A stretch of 64,000 bases of DNA from Dysgonomonas mossii DSM 22836 (GCF_000213575.1 NZ_GL892007.1:124001-188000); one strand, 5' to 3'. Shown: positions 36,533-47,307, counted from the stretch's first letter. The notes: generated by a model not told the origin, from the letters alone. Translations and numbers: made by a program.

Positions 36533-37680
36533 TCCTCGTTAATATAGTTGATTCAATATTATTTGTATTGATGTTATTTTCTGTTTTGTATCTTCTTATT
36601 TTTGCAATAGCTTCGCTAAATAAGAAAAAGATACATTACCCTGAAACAGACAATAAACTCAAATATGTTATTCTTTTTCCGGCATACAAAGAAGATAAGG
36701 TTATAATATCATCCGTAAAATCCTTCCTTGCGCAAGATTATCCTAAAAGTTATTTCGATGTTGTTGTTATCTCGGATCAGCTAAAAGATGAAACAAACGA
36801 AGAACTTTCACAATTGCCTATTAACCTGCTTATTGCAAATTACGAAGACAGTACAAAAGCAAAAGCTTTAATTTTTGCTCTTGACAATTTAAGTAAAGAT
36901 GATTATGATGTTGTAGCAATAATAGATGCGGACAATACGGTAAGTACTAATTTTTTGAATGAAATAAATAAAGCATTTTTCTTTGGTATAAGAGCCCTAC
37001 AGGTTCACCGCATAGCAAAAAATCCGGAGACAGACATGGCCATCTTAGATGCCGCGAGCGAAGAGATAAACAATTCTTTTTTCAGAAGCGGGCATATACG
37101 GTTAGGCTTATCTTCTGCTCTTAGTGGATCAGGGATGGCATTCGAATACAAATGGTTTAAAAAGAATATTAAAAACATATCTTCTGTAGGAGAAGACAAA
37201 GAATTGGAGCTACAATTATTACGACAGGGTATATATATTGATTATCTGGAAGATGTATTTGTATATGATCAGAAAGTACAGAATCAACAAGTCTTTTATA
37301 ATCAACGACGACGATGGATGGCTTCTCAATACGAAAATTTGGCAAAAGGAATAAAATATATTTCAGAAGCATTGAGAACAGGAAATATCGATTTATTTAA
37401 TAAACTTATACAATGGGCTATGCTCCCTCGATTGATTTTATTGGGATTAATATTCGTTCTTGCGGTTCTATTTTTGTTTATTAATATATTTTGGTCTATA
37501 AAATGGTGGATATTGCTAATGTTTATGTGCTTATCTCTAGCCATTGCTATCCCGGATGAAATGGTTAATGAGCGTTTGATTAAAATACTCAGAAAATTAC
37601 CTAAGCTTTTTATTTTAATGGTTATTAATCTATTCAGAATGAAAGGCGCGAAAAAGAAATTTATACACACAGAACATTGA
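36529..37680 (+). CDS. Membrane-bound GT2 glycosyltransferase (processive-type motifs)
   Basis: The 383-residue protein has an N-terminal helix (about 5-28), a GT-A domain and C-terminal membrane helices (about 293-345). The DXD motif is IIDADNT. GEDKELELQLL stands for the TED motif, and QRRRWMASQ is the QxxRW signature of cellulose/hyaluronan-type synthases. It could make a glycan chain directly or add a single residue to lipid-linked sugar. It is co-translated with the preceding gene by a 4-bp overlap. Confidence 0.83.
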   Translation: MILVNIVDSILFVLMLFSVLYLLIFAIASLNKKKIHYPETDNKLKYVILFPAYKEDKVIISSVKSFLAQDYPKSYFDVVVISDQLKDETNEELSQLPINLLIANYEDSTKAKALIFALDNLSKDDYDVVAIIDADNTVSTNFLNEINKAFFFGIRALQVHRIAKNPETDMAILDAASEEINNSFFRSGHIRLGLSSALSGSGMAFEYKWFKKNIKNISSVGEDKELELQLLRQGIYIDYLEDVFVYDQKVQNQQVFYNQRRRWMASQYENLAKGIKYISEALRTGNIDLFNKLIQWAMLPRLILLGLIFVLAVLFLFINIFWSIKWWILLMFMCLSLAIAIPDEMVNERLIKILRKLPKLFILMVINLFRMKGAKKKFIHTEH

Positions 37681-37695
37681 CATTAAGAATAGTAA

Positions 37696-38805
37696 ATGAA
37701 GATTGCAATTGAAGCACAACGTATATTTCGAAAGAAGAAACATGGAATGGATATTGTCATTCTAGAAGCTTTGAAGGAAATACAAAGACAAGATACGTCT
37801 AATGAGTATTATATATTCGTAGCACCGGGGCCTGACAAGTGTTTAGAAAAAACCGCAAATTTTCATATAATAGAAGTAAAATGTCCGTCCTATATATTAT
37901 GGGAGCAAATAGGACTGCCTCGTTCTATATCTAAAATAAAACCCGATGTGCTGCACTGTACAAGTAATACTGCACCTCTGTTTGTAAATGTACCGTTGAT
38001 AGTAACATTACATGATATAATATTTTTAGAAAAGAAACAAAGCTCGAATAAGTCTCTATACCAAAATTTAGGGCGCATATATAGAAAACTTATTGTACCT
38101 CGAATATTATCTAAAAGCAAGAAAATCATCACCGTATCAGATTTTGAACGCGAAAATATTTGTAAAAAGACAAATACGCCATCATCTAAGGTAGTCACTA
38201 TTCACAATGGATATAATAAGCGATTTCATTATATACCAAACTATCATAATGTTACAAACAAATATATAGAAGATGACAACTATATTTTATTCTTTGGGAA
38301 TACAGATCCTAAAAAAAATACTTTGCGAACAATAAAAGCTTATGCTCTATATCTCGAGAAATCCGATTATAAAAGACCTTTATTGATTTTAGATATTAAT
38401 AAATCTATTATTGAAGAAATTCTCAAGAAGGAAAATATAGAGCACATAAAACCTTTTGTACACTGTCCAGGGTATATAAATAATTCAGATCTACCATATA
38501 TATACAATGGAGCATTTGTTTTCATTTACCCATCATTGAGAGAAAGTTTTGGACTACCAATACTGGAGTCGATGGGCTGCGGAACCCCTGTTATTGTATC
38601 CAATACCTCGGCTATCCCCGAAGTAGCAGGTGAGGGAGCTTTATACACAGATCCATATAACGAACAAGATATTGCTAATAAGCTGCTACTTATCGAGAAT
38701 GATAAAGAAATGTATCAAAAATTAGTTGAATACGGAAGAGTGAGAGTTAATTCGTTTTCGTGGGAAAATACAGCAAGAGAATTATTAAATGAATATAAAT
38801 CATAA
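37696..38805 (+). CDS. GT4 glycosyltransferase
   Basis: The 369-residue GT-B fold enzyme has the family pattern [20 protein letters not shown] (with a Gly-poor donor loop), [11 protein letters not shown] and IVTLHDIIF. The C-terminal nucleotide-sugar motif is [21 protein letters not shown] (E-x7-E). It is probably retaining and peripheral on the inner membrane. Donor unknown. It starts 15 bp after the previous gene. Confidence 0.88.
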   Translation: MKIAIEAQRIFRKKKHGMDIVILEALKEIQRQDTSNEYYIFVAPGPDKCLEKTANFHIIEVKCPSYILWEQIGLPRSISKIKPDVLHCTSNTAPLFVNVPLIVTLHDIIFLEKKQSSNKSLYQNLGRIYRKLIVPRILSKSKKIITVSDFERENICKKTNTPSSKVVTIHNGYNKRFHYIPNYHNVTNKYIEDDNYILFFGNTDPKKNTLRTIKAYALYLEKSDYKRPLLILDINKSIIEEILKKENIEHIKPFVHCPGYINNSDLPYIYNGAFVFIYPSLRESFGLPILESMGCGTPVIVSNTSAIPEVAGEGALYTDPYNEQDIANKLLLIENDKEMYQKLVEYGRVRVNSFSWENTARELLNEYKS

Positions 38806-38807
38806 GA

Positions 38808-39434
38808 ATGAATATATCTCTTTTAAAAGAAAAATTTAAAAAAAATAGAACGATCAAGAGTTTTATTATAAAATTAATATCTCCATCATTGAATCCCAGA
38901 CCTCGATTATGGGTTCGTTTATTAGTAAACCCATGGGTTCACAAAAAAGGTAAGGGGTGTAAAATAAGACAAAGGAGGTCTAGAATAGATGTATTCCCTT
39001 GGAATAAATTCAATGTAGGCGACAATGTGTTAATCGAAGACTTCACAACCATTAATAATGGAGCTGGAGATGTAATAATAGGTAATAACTCGCGTATAGG
39101 AATTGGTTCTGTAATCATTGGACCTGTAACTCTTGGAAATAAAGTCGGATTGGGACAACATGTTTTTATTGCCGGATTTAATCATGGATATGCCGATGCC
39201 TCTATAGACTCTAATGAACAAGATTTAGTTAAGAGTACAGTAATTATCGAAGACGAATCTCATATCGGTTCAAATTCTGTAATATTAGCTGGAGTTCATA
39301 TTGGTATACGTGTACAAATCGGGGCAGGAAGCGTTGTAACAAAAGATATACCGTCATACTGTGTAGCCGTAGGAAATCCCGCACGAGTTATAAAAAAATT
39401 TGATTTTCAAAAAAAAGAATGGGTAAGGATGTAA
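38808..39434 (+). CDS. Left-handed beta-helix acyltransferase
   Basis: The 208-residue protein has hexapeptide repeats typical of the LbetaH/WcaF-type family. Examples are [49 protein letters not shown] and [20 protein letters not shown]. The substrate-site His lies near FNHGYAD. It probably acetylates a sugar of the repeat unit using acetyl-CoA. Its 3' end overlaps the next gene by 16 bp. Confidence 0.86.
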   Translation: MNISLLKEKFKKNRTIKSFIIKLISPSLNPRPRLWVRLLVNPWVHKKGKGCKIRQRRSRIDVFPWNKFNVGDNVLIEDFTTINNGAGDVIIGNNSRIGIGSVIIGPVTLGNKVGLGQHVFIAGFNHGYADASIDSNEQDLVKSTVIIEDESHIGSNSVILAGVHIGIRVQIGAGSVVTKDIPSYCVAVGNPARVIKKFDFQKKEWVRM

Positions 39435-40375
39435 TTAAGCCAAAAGTAAGTGTTATCATACCTGTTTATAATACAGGAAAATATGTAGAAGAATCGGTTC
39501 GTTCAATTATAAATCAAACGCTACCTGAATTAGAAATTATAATTATTAATGATGGATCTACGGATAACAGTTTGCAAGTAATAACTCTATTACAAGACAT
39601 TGACAAGCGTATATTTATTCATTCTCAAGAGAATCAAGGGCTGTCATCTGCTCGAAATCAAGGACTAAATTATGCCAATGGAGAATATATCTATTTTATG
39701 GATAGTGATGATATACTGGATACAAACGCATTAAAAGTCTGTTATGAAAGATGTGTATCAGAAGAACTTGATTTCGTTTTTTTTGATGCAATAACATTTA
39801 CAGATAGCAATATACAAGCACCAATATCTTATAATAGAAAAGAGAAGATTACAAGTGAAATTAAAACCGGATTACAAAGTTTAAACACATTGCTCGAGAC
39901 TTCAGGCTATAGATCTTCGGTTTGTCTTCTATTTATAAAACATAATTATATAACTTCTTTATCCTTAAATTTTCTACAAGGAATAATACATGAGGATCAA
40001 CTATTTACAGCAAAGTTGTACACTCAGGCACAAAGAGTAGCGTATATCCCTGAAGCATTCTTTCACAGACGATTTCGCCCCGATTCAATTATGACTAAAC
40101 AATATACGATCTTTAATGTTAAAAACTATTTTATAGTCGTAGATGAACTTATAAAATTTGCATCCGGGCAAAATGAAATTATAAAAAAAACAATAAATAA
40201 AACTATTCGGTTCTTTTTTGATCCTGCTATATATATGGCCAATATATTTAGATGGTACGAACGCTTTAGTATTGCCAAGACTTGCTTTCTTCGCTATCGT
40301 AAATATATATCAGTTAAGTCATGGCTCGTCCTTCTTTTTCCTTGGCTAATAAAACTAAAATCATATATAAAATAA
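39419..40375 (+). CDS. GT2 glycosyltransferase
   Basis: The 318-residue GT-A enzyme opens [20 protein letters not shown]. It has [11 protein letters not shown] (donor pocket), [11 protein letters not shown] (DXD as DSD) and the acceptor-side [12 protein letters not shown]. It resembles the WaaV/EpsJ-type branch of the family. The product and linkage are unknown. The start ([11 protein letters not shown]) overlaps the acyltransferase end by 16 bp. Confidence 0.87.
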   Translation: MGKDVIKPKVSVIIPVYNTGKYVEESVRSIINQTLPELEIIIINDGSTDNSLQVITLLQDIDKRIFIHSQENQGLSSARNQGLNYANGEYIYFMDSDDILDTNALKVCYERCVSEELDFVFFDAITFTDSNIQAPISYNRKEKITSEIKTGLQSLNTLLETSGYRSSVCLLFIKHNYITSLSLNFLQGIIHEDQLFTAKLYTQAQRVAYIPEAFFHRRFRPDSIMTKQYTIFNVKNYFIVVDELIKFASGQNEIIKKTINKTIRFFFDPAIYMANIFRWYERFSIAKTCFLRYRKYISVKSWLVLLFPWLIKLKSYIK

Positions 40376-40387
40376 TAATTAATCCAA

Positions 40388-41827
40388 GTGTCGTTAAAAA
40401 AAGATTTATTTACAGGTGTCACATATAGTGCAATATCTAAATACAGTGGTATTGTTGTATCATTAATTGTTTCTGCTGTATTAGCTAGACTTATTACCCC
40501 TCAAGATTTTGGTCTTATAGCGATAGCTATGGTTATCATTACTTTTTTTAGTGTTTTTAGCGATTTAGGATTAGCGCCTGCAATAATCCAGAATAAAAGT
40601 TTAACTAAAGAAAATTTATCCGATATCTTCTCCTTTACTGTTTGGTTGGGGATAATTATTTCTCTTGGGTTCTTTTTTTCATCGTGGGCTATAGCGTCTT
40701 ATTATGAAAAAAACGATCTTATCAACATATGTCAGATATTGTCTGTAAATTTATTCTTTGTTACAGTTAATATTGTTCCAAGCGCATTACTGTACAGAAA
40801 TAAGGAATTTAAATTCATTGCCTTTCGAACATTTGTAGTTCAATTTCTAGGTGGATTTATATCTATAATTGCGGCCTTAAATGGAGCTGGATTATATGCT
40901 TTGCTTATTAATCCGATCTTTTCAAGTGCAACTCTATTTATTGTTAACATATTGCGTTATCCTCAAAAGATGAAGATTATATTTAACATTTCCTCATTGA
41001 AGATTATACTTTCTTACTCCTCTTATCAGTTTCTGTTCAATCTAATAAATTACTTTAGTAGGAATCTTGACAAATTACTTATCGGGAAATATATGGGAAT
41101 GTCTTTGCTCGGATATTATGAAAAATCATATCGTCTAATGATGTTACCATTACAAAATATAACCTATGCCATAACACCTGTTATGCATCCTATTTTTTCA
41201 GACTTTCAGAATGACCTTAAAAAATTATCATCCTCTTATCTCAAAGTTGTCCGTCTTTTAGCTTTCATTGGGTTTCCTTTGTCTATACTACTTTGGTTCA
41301 CAGCAAGAGAGGCTGTATTAATAGTATTTGGCGATCAATGGATAAACTCTATACCTGTATTTCAGATTCTATCCTTATCTGTCGGAATACAAATTATATT
41401 ATCTACATCCGGTGCTATTTTTCAAGCAGCTAATGCAACAAAATTACTATTCATAAGTGGACTGTTATCTTCTATATTAAATGTTTCAGGAATATTAATC
41501 GGAATATTTATATTTAATTCGCTTATTGCAGTTGCATGGTGCATTACAATTACATTTACTATGAATTTTATTCAATGTTACTATATCATGTACCGATACA
41601 CTTTAAAGACAAGTATTATTAATTTTGTCAAACAATTCATATCTCCAATAATTCTTAGTATCATTCTATTTTCAATTCTACTATTTATATCTCAGTTAAT
41701 AACAATATCAAACATATTTATAAGTGCTTTGTTTAAAAGTTTAATATTTATGCTTATATACAGCCTTTATATACAGCTAACAAAAGAAATTGATATTTGT
41801 GGTAAATTAAAAAATAAAATAAGATGA
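40388..41827 (+). CDS. Oligosaccharide flippase (Wzx-like, MOP superfamily)
   Basis: The 479-residue membrane protein starts with GTG (MSLKKDLFTG). It has the usual MOP N-terminus (TGVTYSAISKYSGIVVSLIV) and VLARLITPQDFGLIAIAMV. About twelve hydrophobic helices follow. It should flip lipid-linked repeat units to the periplasm for the polymerase. Its stop overlaps the next start by 4 bp, showing coupling. Confidence 0.88.
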   Translation: MSLKKDLFTGVTYSAISKYSGIVVSLIVSAVLARLITPQDFGLIAIAMVIITFFSVFSDLGLAPAIIQNKSLTKENLSDIFSFTVWLGIIISLGFFFSSWAIASYYEKNDLINICQILSVNLFFVTVNIVPSALLYRNKEFKFIAFRTFVVQFLGGFISIIAALNGAGLYALLINPIFSSATLFIVNILRYPQKMKIIFNISSLKIILSYSSYQFLFNLINYFSRNLDKLLIGKYMGMSLLGYYEKSYRLMMLPLQNITYAITPVMHPIFSDFQNDLKKLSSSYLKVVRLLAFIGFPLSILLWFTAREAVLIVFGDQWINSIPVFQILSLSVGIQIILSTSGAIFQAANATKLLFISGLLSSILNVSGILIGIFIFNSLIAVAWCITITFTMNFIQCYYIMYRYTLKTSIINFVKQFISPIILSIILFSILLFISQLITISNIFISALFKSLIFMLIYSLYIQLTKEIDICGKLKNKIR

Positions 41828-42942
41828 AACTATTATACCTGATTTTTCATGGGTTTGAGGCATATAACGGCATCAGTAAAAAAATACACTATCAGGTTAG
41901 TGCTTTGAAAAAGTGTGATGTGGAGACACGTCTATGCTATATTCATATTGACAATGATGGTTATCAGAGACGAATGATAGATGATCAGGTACTAGAAAAC
42001 ATTGGACATGGAATTAAAGCCAAAATAAAAAAAAGAGTAGACTACTCTACAATATTAAATTATCTAGAAAAAAATGATATCAGCTTGATTTATATTAGAT
42101 CATTCCACAATGCAAATCCTTTTTTAATTTCTTTTGTGAAGCAAGCGGCTAAAATAGGGGTTAAAACATTGCTCGAAATTCCAACCTATCCATACGACAA
42201 CGAATACATCAACAGTTCTTTGTCAGCTCGCATAAAGTTGCAAATAGATAAGTTATATCGTCGCAAACTAGCCCGCAATATATTCAGAATTATTACATTC
42301 TCAAACGAAAAAAACATCTTTGGAGCAAAAACAATTAATATATCGAATGGCATAGACTTCGATGCTATAAAAATAAAAGAGCCGACAAATAATCCGAATA
42401 AAATAACTCTGATAAGTGTGGCTGAAATTCATATTTGGCATGGATTCGACCGTTTACTAAAAGGATTAGCCGAATATTATAAAGTAAAACAAGATATAGA
42501 AGTTCGGTATGAAATTGTAGGGTACGGAGATGAACGTGAAATTGCGAAGCTAAAAAATTATATAATCCAGAATAAATTGGAAAACTATGTCACCTTTCAC
42601 GGGCCACAATATGGAGAAAGCTTAGATAACTTGTTTAATGAGGCATCATTGGGTATTGCCAGTCTGGGACGTCATCGAAGTGGGATCAGCAATATAAAGA
42701 CTTTAAAAAACCGAGAATACGCAGCAAGAGGCATTCCGTTTATCTACTCCGAGATAGATGATGATTTTGAAGAAAAACCTTATATTATGAAAGTAAGTGC
42801 TGACGAATCGCCAATAAATATTCTTGATGTGATTGCATTTTATGAAAAGGTAAATACAATACCTGCTATAGAAATCCGTAATTCTATCAGTAATCTTTCA
42901 TGGAGGAATCAGATGGAAAAGGTTATTTCAGCTTGTAAATAA
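41824..42942 (+). CDS. GT4-like glycosyltransferase
   Basis: The 372-residue GT-B enzyme starts MKLLYLIFHGFEAYNGISKKI, with the acceptor-domain pattern GISKKIHYQVSALK. Donor-domain strands include TLISVAEIHIWHGFDRLLKGL, EIVGYGDEREIAKL and VTFHGPQYGESLDNLF. The late E-x7-E is weak (SLGRHRSGISNIKTLKNREYA), so it is a distant member. Specificity unknown. Confidence 0.78.
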   Translation: MKLLYLIFHGFEAYNGISKKIHYQVSALKKCDVETRLCYIHIDNDGYQRRMIDDQVLENIGHGIKAKIKKRVDYSTILNYLEKNDISLIYIRSFHNANPFLISFVKQAAKIGVKTLLEIPTYPYDNEYINSSLSARIKLQIDKLYRRKLARNIFRIITFSNEKNIFGAKTINISNGIDFDAIKIKEPTNNPNKITLISVAEIHIWHGFDRLLKGLAEYYKVKQDIEVRYEIVGYGDEREIAKLKNYIIQNKLENYVTFHGPQYGESLDNLFNEASLGIASLGRHRSGISNIKTLKNREYAARGIPFIYSEIDDDFEEKPYIMKVSADESPINILDVIAFYEKVNTIPAIEIRNSISNLSWRNQMEKVISACK

Positions 42943-42963
42943 ACGATTTGAATTATTGTTTTT

Positions 42964-44160
42964 ATGATTTTAATTATTGTATTCTGCCTATTTGCATTCA
43001 TTATTTTCTATACTTACTTAGGGTATGGCATCTTAATTTGGTTTCTGGTTAAAATCAAAGAAGTTTTAAAACCACAAAGCAAGAATAAATTGCAAGATGT
43101 AGAGTTACTCGATATAACCTTGCTGATTGCAGCTTATAACGAAGAAAATGTTGTGGTCGAAAAAATGGTCAATATAGAGTCATTGGATTATCCAAAGGAA
43201 AAGCTCCACGTTGTCTGGGTTACTGATGGTAGCACAGACAGTACAGTAGAAATGCTAAAGTCGTATCCTAATATAAAAATCTTGCATAAACCTGAACGTG
43301 AAGGAAAAACTGCTGCCATAAACAGAAGCATGTCTTACATAGATACTCCTATTGTTATATTTACAGATGCAAATGCTATACTAAACACTCAAAGTATAAA
43401 AGGGATAGTATCCTTATTTGCAGACAGTAAAGTAGGTTGTGTAACAGGAGAAAAAAGAGTAAACATAGAATCAAAAGATAACGCTTCGTCTAGTGGCGAA
43501 GGATTTTATTGGCGTTACGAATCTGTATTAAAAAGTTTAGACTCTCGTTTATACTCTGTAGTTGGTGCTGCAGGCGAGTTATTTGCGATAAGACGTGATT
43601 TGTTTGAATATATTCCAAATGATACAATTCTTGATGATTTCGTCTTGTCTCTAAAAACAGCAGAAAAAGGTTATCGCATAGCGTATTGTTCCGAAGCATA
43701 TGCAATAGAATATAGCTCCGATTCGATGATAGAAGAAGAAAAAAGAAAAGTAAGAATTGCAGCAGGAGGACTACAAGCTGTATGGAGATTACGTACTCTA
43801 CTTAATATATTCAAGTATGGAGTTTTAAGTTTTCAGTACATATCCCATCGCGTGTTGAGATGGACCATAACACCTTTGGCTCTTTTTGCTCTATTACCTC
43901 TTAATGTATTACTTTGCATACAAACCTACCCGACTTGTACATTGCCTGCTATATTATTAATATTACAAGTTATTTTCTACTCATTAGGTTTTATCGGATA
44001 TACACTTGCTAAAAAGGAGATAAAAAATAAGGTGCTGTTTATTCCATATTATTTTATTTTTATGAACTTAAATGTCATAAAGGCATATTCTTATTTAAAG
44101 AAAAGAAGTAATAGCGGAATATGGGAGAAGGTTAAAAGAAAATCTACTCAAAATAGTTAA
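42964..44160 (+). CDS. Membrane-bound GT2 glycosyltransferase, last gene of the operon
   Basis: The 398-residue protein has an N-terminal helix, a GT-A domain and C-terminal helices (about 300-370). Motifs are LLIAAYNEENVV, VWVTDGSTDST, VIFTDANAIL (DXD) and DDFVLSLKTAEKG (TED-like). KRKVRIAAGG stands where QxxRW usually lies. It is similar to ICA/NodC-type enzymes but without a clear QxxRW motif, so processivity is doubtful. It ends the forward operon about 35 bp before a convergent regulator gene. Confidence 0.82.
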   Translation: MILIIVFCLFAFIIFYTYLGYGILIWFLVKIKEVLKPQSKNKLQDVELLDITLLIAAYNEENVVVEKMVNIESLDYPKEKLHVVWVTDGSTDSTVEMLKSYPNIKILHKPEREGKTAAINRSMSYIDTPIVIFTDANAILNTQSIKGIVSLFADSKVGCVTGEKRVNIESKDNASSSGEGFYWRYESVLKSLDSRLYSVVGAAGELFAIRRDLFEYIPNDTILDDFVLSLKTAEKGYRIAYCSEAYAIEYSSDSMIEEEKRKVRIAAGGLQAVWRLRTLLNIFKYGVLSFQYISHRVLRWTITPLALFALLPLNVLLCIQTYPTCTLPAILLILQVIFYSLGFIGYTLAKKEIKNKVLFIPYYFIFMNLNVIKAYSYLKKRSNSGIWEKVKRKSTQNS

Positions 44161-44194
44161 ATTGGAGAAATCAAGATACCAAGAAAGAACCTAA

Positions 44195-44605
44195 TTATAG
44201 AGGCTCACTACATTTATTACAACTCCCTTTTATTAATATCTCACATTCATCAGATTTAAATCCTTCCGGTAAGTTATACTTTTTTAAAGATATATTATCG
44301 AGACAAGTTATTGAAAGACACCTTTTACAATAGAAATGAGCATGATCTTTTTTATTGACTGAAAGATGAACATCATTCAGTACATATTTTGTTATGTTAT
44401 CAACTGTAATTTTATGTATGATTTCAGTTTCCAATAATGTTTGGACTGTGCGATAAAAAGTTATACGGTCGTAAAGATCTCCCATCTCCAGCTTTATATC
44501 ACCCTCGGTTAAAGAAATACTTTTCTTTTGCAAAATATTAATCAGCATAACTCGCTGAGCTGTTTTCTTTAACCCCTTATTCCTGAGTAAATCTATTGCA
44601 TTCAT
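44195..44605 (-). CDS. Fur/Zur-family metal-responsive repressor
   Basis: I choose ATG 44605 (MNAIDLLRNKGLKKTAQR), giving 136 residues; a frame extending to 44647 is less like the family. The DNA-binding winged helix (KKTAQRVMLINILQ through YDRITFYRTVQTLLE) is complete. The C-terminal dimerisation part has HFYCKRC and a second SCNKC, the CxxC pair of the structural zinc site. Sensor His residues lie in DHAHFYC. The divergent TonB-receptor cluster makes Zur more likely than Fur. Confidence 0.85.
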   Translation of the reverse strand: MNAIDLLRNKGLKKTAQRVMLINILQKKSISLTEGDIKLEMGDLYDRITFYRTVQTLLETEIIHKITVDNITKYVLNDVHLSVNKKDHAHFYCKRCLSITCLDNISLKKYNLPEGFKSDECEILIKGSCNKCSEPL

Positions 44606-44677
44606 AATATCAATCTTTATGGCTAAACAAAAATACCACAAAAACAAAGATCACACAAATTGATAAAATATAAATAT

Positions 44678-44692
44678 TGAAACAATGTTGCA
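44678..44692. promoter_or_regulatory. Candidate Fur/Zur operator
   Basis: TGAAACAATGTTGCA is a near-perfect 15-bp palindrome of the form TGnAACAnTGTTnCA. It lies midway between the repressor gene and the divergent metal-uptake genes and overlaps the candidate -33 of the forward promoter. Confidence 0.5.
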
Positions 44693-44715
44693 TTTAAATA
44701 AAATTTATATATTTG
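44687..44715 (+). promoter_or_regulatory. Candidate promoter of the metal-uptake genes
   Basis: GTTG at 44687-44690 and TATATTTG at 44708-44715 (spacer 17) approximate the consensus. The start would fall about 20 bp before the GTG of the first gene. Confidence 0.5.
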
Positions 44716-44744
44716 CAATCTCCTAGTCAAAATTCAGATTCGGT

Positions 44745-45119
44745 GTGAGACAATATAAAGCAAACAAAATTATCTTGGCATGGCTATTAGCGGCTATATT
44801 CATAACTCCGCTTATAGTTAAGGGTATTCATATTTATAAAGATGAGTGCTATGAAAAGCATTGTTCACACGCTAACGATAAACATAAACCGCAACATAAT
44901 AACAATACATGTCAGGTTTGTAAGCAGACTTTATCTTTATTTACTGAAGCTAGCTTTTGTATTTCAGATACAATACAAGTAGTATATACTAACCGGATAT
45001 ACTACTTATATCTGGAAAATGGATATAATTCTATACCTCAACTCAATTATCTACGAGCACCTCCCTCTATTAAAAACACATTTTCCTCCGGGATAATTCT
45101 ATCCCAACTTTATTCGTAA
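44745..45119 (+). CDS. Small His/Cys-rich membrane-anchored protein
   Basis: The 124-residue protein uses a GTG start; an upstream stop and the lack of any ATG in the frame force it. A single hydrophobic helix (about 9-26) is followed by a metal-ligand cluster (ECYEKHCSHANDKHKPQH, then CQVCK). The rest is polar. I do not recognise a named family, though it resembles small metal-binding proteins placed before TonB receptors. The position before a TonB receptor and after a Fur/Zur gene suggests periplasmic zinc or copper handling. Confidence 0.7.
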   Translation: MRQYKANKIILAWLLAAIFITPLIVKGIHIYKDECYEKHCSHANDKHKPQHNNNTCQVCKQTLSLFTEASFCISDTIQVVYTNRIYYLYLENGYNSIPQLNYLRAPPSIKNTFSSGIILSQLYS

Positions 45120-45147
45120 ATTATTTTTAATAAAAACAAATATTTAT

Positions 45148-47307
45148 ATGTATATCCGAATAATTCGGATTATGCTCTTACTTCTATTTGTATTGCCCTT
45201 GTATAGTCAACAAACTGACTCTATCAAACAGATAGAGTTAGAAAGTATTACTATAACTGCAACATCTTATAAGACATCGAGTAAACTTAACTCAGCTCTG
45301 TCGATAGAAGTAGCAGACAAGGATTTTTTAAGAAATCACTTTACAGGCAATCTTATACAAGCACTTGAGCATATACCGGGAGTGCGTTCTATGGATATCG
45401 GCTCCGGATTTTCCAAGCCCATGATACGGGGAATGGGATTCAATCGTATTTCTGTAAACGAAAACGGAATCAAACAGGAAGGCCAACAATGGGGTAGCGA
45501 TCACGGATTAGAGATTGACGCATTTAACATCGAACGAGTCACTGTCCGCAAAGGGCCATCCTCACTCCTCTATGGAAGCGATGCGATGGGTGGCGTAGTG
45601 GAAATAACTCAAGCTCCCCCACCCTTCGACAATCAGATTTTTGGTGAAGCTATGGTACTAGGCAAAAGTGTAAATGAAACATTCGGCGGTTCTGTATTAT
45701 TAGGTCTGAAAAAAAGTGCATGGTATACAAAGTTTCGATATTCCGAACAGCGTTTTGGAGATTATCGCATACCTACAGATACCATTGTCTATCTTACACA
45801 GAAAATTCCAATATATAATCGGAAGTTGAAGAATACAGCCGGTATTGAGCGTAATATAAGTTCATACACCGAATACCGTAGCGGAAAGTATTATTCAAAT
45901 TATTCAATAAGTAATGCTTATCAAAAAACAGGATTTTTTCCCGGAGCACATGGCATACCTGACATATCTCGTGTACAGGACGATGGAGATGACCGTAATA
46001 TTGAATTGCCATATAGCAAAGTGAATCATTTGAAAATAACATCACGCCAGCAATATATATGGGATAAACTCATTGGATATTGGGACGTTGGATATCAGAA
46101 GAATCACAGAGAAGAGTGGAGTAAGTTCCATACTCATTATGGAACACAAGCACCTCCCGACAAAGATTCGGATAAAGAGTTGGCTTTCACTCTCGACACA
46201 TATAGTTCTTCTATTAAGCTGAAAACAATAGCCTCAGCCACATGGGAATATAATGCCGGGCTTGATATTCAATATCAACAAAATCGTATATCTGGATATT
46301 CATTTCTCTTACCCAGATACAATAGATTTACAGGTGGAGTATTTGGTATTGCTACATGGAGGCCATCAGAGCAGCTTAGCTTTAGTGGAGGTATTCGCTA
46401 CGATCATGGAAATATAGACATATCAGCATATAGTGATCCTTACCTAGAAACATATCTGCAAGAAATGGGATATGACAACGAACTGATAAAGCAATATAAG
46501 TGGCGTAGCTATGCAGTAAATCGCAACTTTGGAGACTTTTCGGGATCGCTCGGTATTATATGGAATCCGAATATCTATCATCTTATAAAGGCGAATATAG
46601 GACACAGTTTTCGGCTTCCCGGGGCGAATGAGTTAGCAGCAAATGGAGTACATCATGGTACGTTCAGGCACGAACAAGGAGACCCATCTCTTAATTCGGA
46701 AAGAGGATGGCAGCTAGATGCATCTTACTTGTATGAAAACAAGAGCATTTCTTTTTCCATCACTCCATTCTTTAGCTGGTTTAGTAATTACATTTTTCTG
46801 AAACCAACAGGCGAATGGTCTGTACTCCCTCATGCGGGACAGATATATCGATATACGGGTGCTGAAGCTATTTTTGCAGGAACTGAGATGTCTTTCAGTA
46901 TAGACTTGTTCCCACATCTGAAATATTCCTTCACAGGTGAGTATGTATATACTTACAACCTTGATGAGAATACTCCTTTAAGTTTCTCGCCGCCGGCATC
47001 TATGCGAAATACAATTACATGGAAAAAGAATCAATTCCAAATACATGCTGAATTGTATAGCATTGCCAGTCAAAATAGAGTGTCAAAGAACGAAAGTACA
47101 ACATCAGGGACCAATTTAATTAATCTCGGAGGAAATATAAACATACCGATATATAACACAATGATAGATATCAGTTTATCACTGCGAAATCTATTGAATA
47201 CTAAATATTATAACCACTTAAGTTTTTACAGAAAAGTCGAGATTCCAGAACCGGGTCGCAACTTTCAATTATCAATTAAAATACCTTTTAAAAATAAATT
47301 AAAATGA
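45148..47307 (+). CDS. TonB-dependent outer-membrane receptor (metal uptake)
   Basis: The 719-residue receptor has a signal peptide (MYIRIIRIMLLLLFVLPLYSQ), a plug domain (about 45-155, with IEVADKDFL, NLIQALEHIPGVRSMD and GPSSLLYGSDAMGGV) and a C-terminal beta-barrel ending FQLSIKIPF. It is not a SusC: there is no N-terminal CarboxypepD_reg domain and no SusD. Context favours zinc or another divalent metal, like ZnuD, but no ligand-specific motif is diagnostic. The stop overlaps the next start by 4 bp. Confidence 0.85.
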   Translation: MYIRIIRIMLLLLFVLPLYSQQTDSIKQIELESITITATSYKTSSKLNSALSIEVADKDFLRNHFTGNLIQALEHIPGVRSMDIGSGFSKPMIRGMGFNRISVNENGIKQEGQQWGSDHGLEIDAFNIERVTVRKGPSSLLYGSDAMGGVVEITQAPPPFDNQIFGEAMVLGKSVNETFGGSVLLGLKKSAWYTKFRYSEQRFGDYRIPTDTIVYLTQKIPIYNRKLKNTAGIERNISSYTEYRSGKYYSNYSISNAYQKTGFFPGAHGIPDISRVQDDGDDRNIELPYSKVNHLKITSRQQYIWDKLIGYWDVGYQKNHREEWSKFHTHYGTQAPPDKDSDKELAFTLDTYSSSIKLKTIASATWEYNAGLDIQYQQNRISGYSFLLPRYNRFTGGVFGIATWRPSEQLSFSGGIRYDHGNIDISAYSDPYLETYLQEMGYDNELIKQYKWRSYAVNRNFGDFSGSLGIIWNPNIYHLIKANIGHSFRLPGANELAANGVHHGTFRHEQGDPSLNSERGWQLDASYLYENKSISFSITPFFSWFSNYIFLKPTGEWSVLPHAGQIYRYTGAEAIFAGTEMSFSIDLFPHLKYSFTGEYVYTYNLDENTPLSFSPPASMRNTITWKKNQFQIHAELYSIASQNRVSKNESTTSGTNLINLGGNINIPIYNTMIDISLSLRNLLNTKYYNHLSFYRKVEIPEPGRNFQLSIKIPFKNKLK

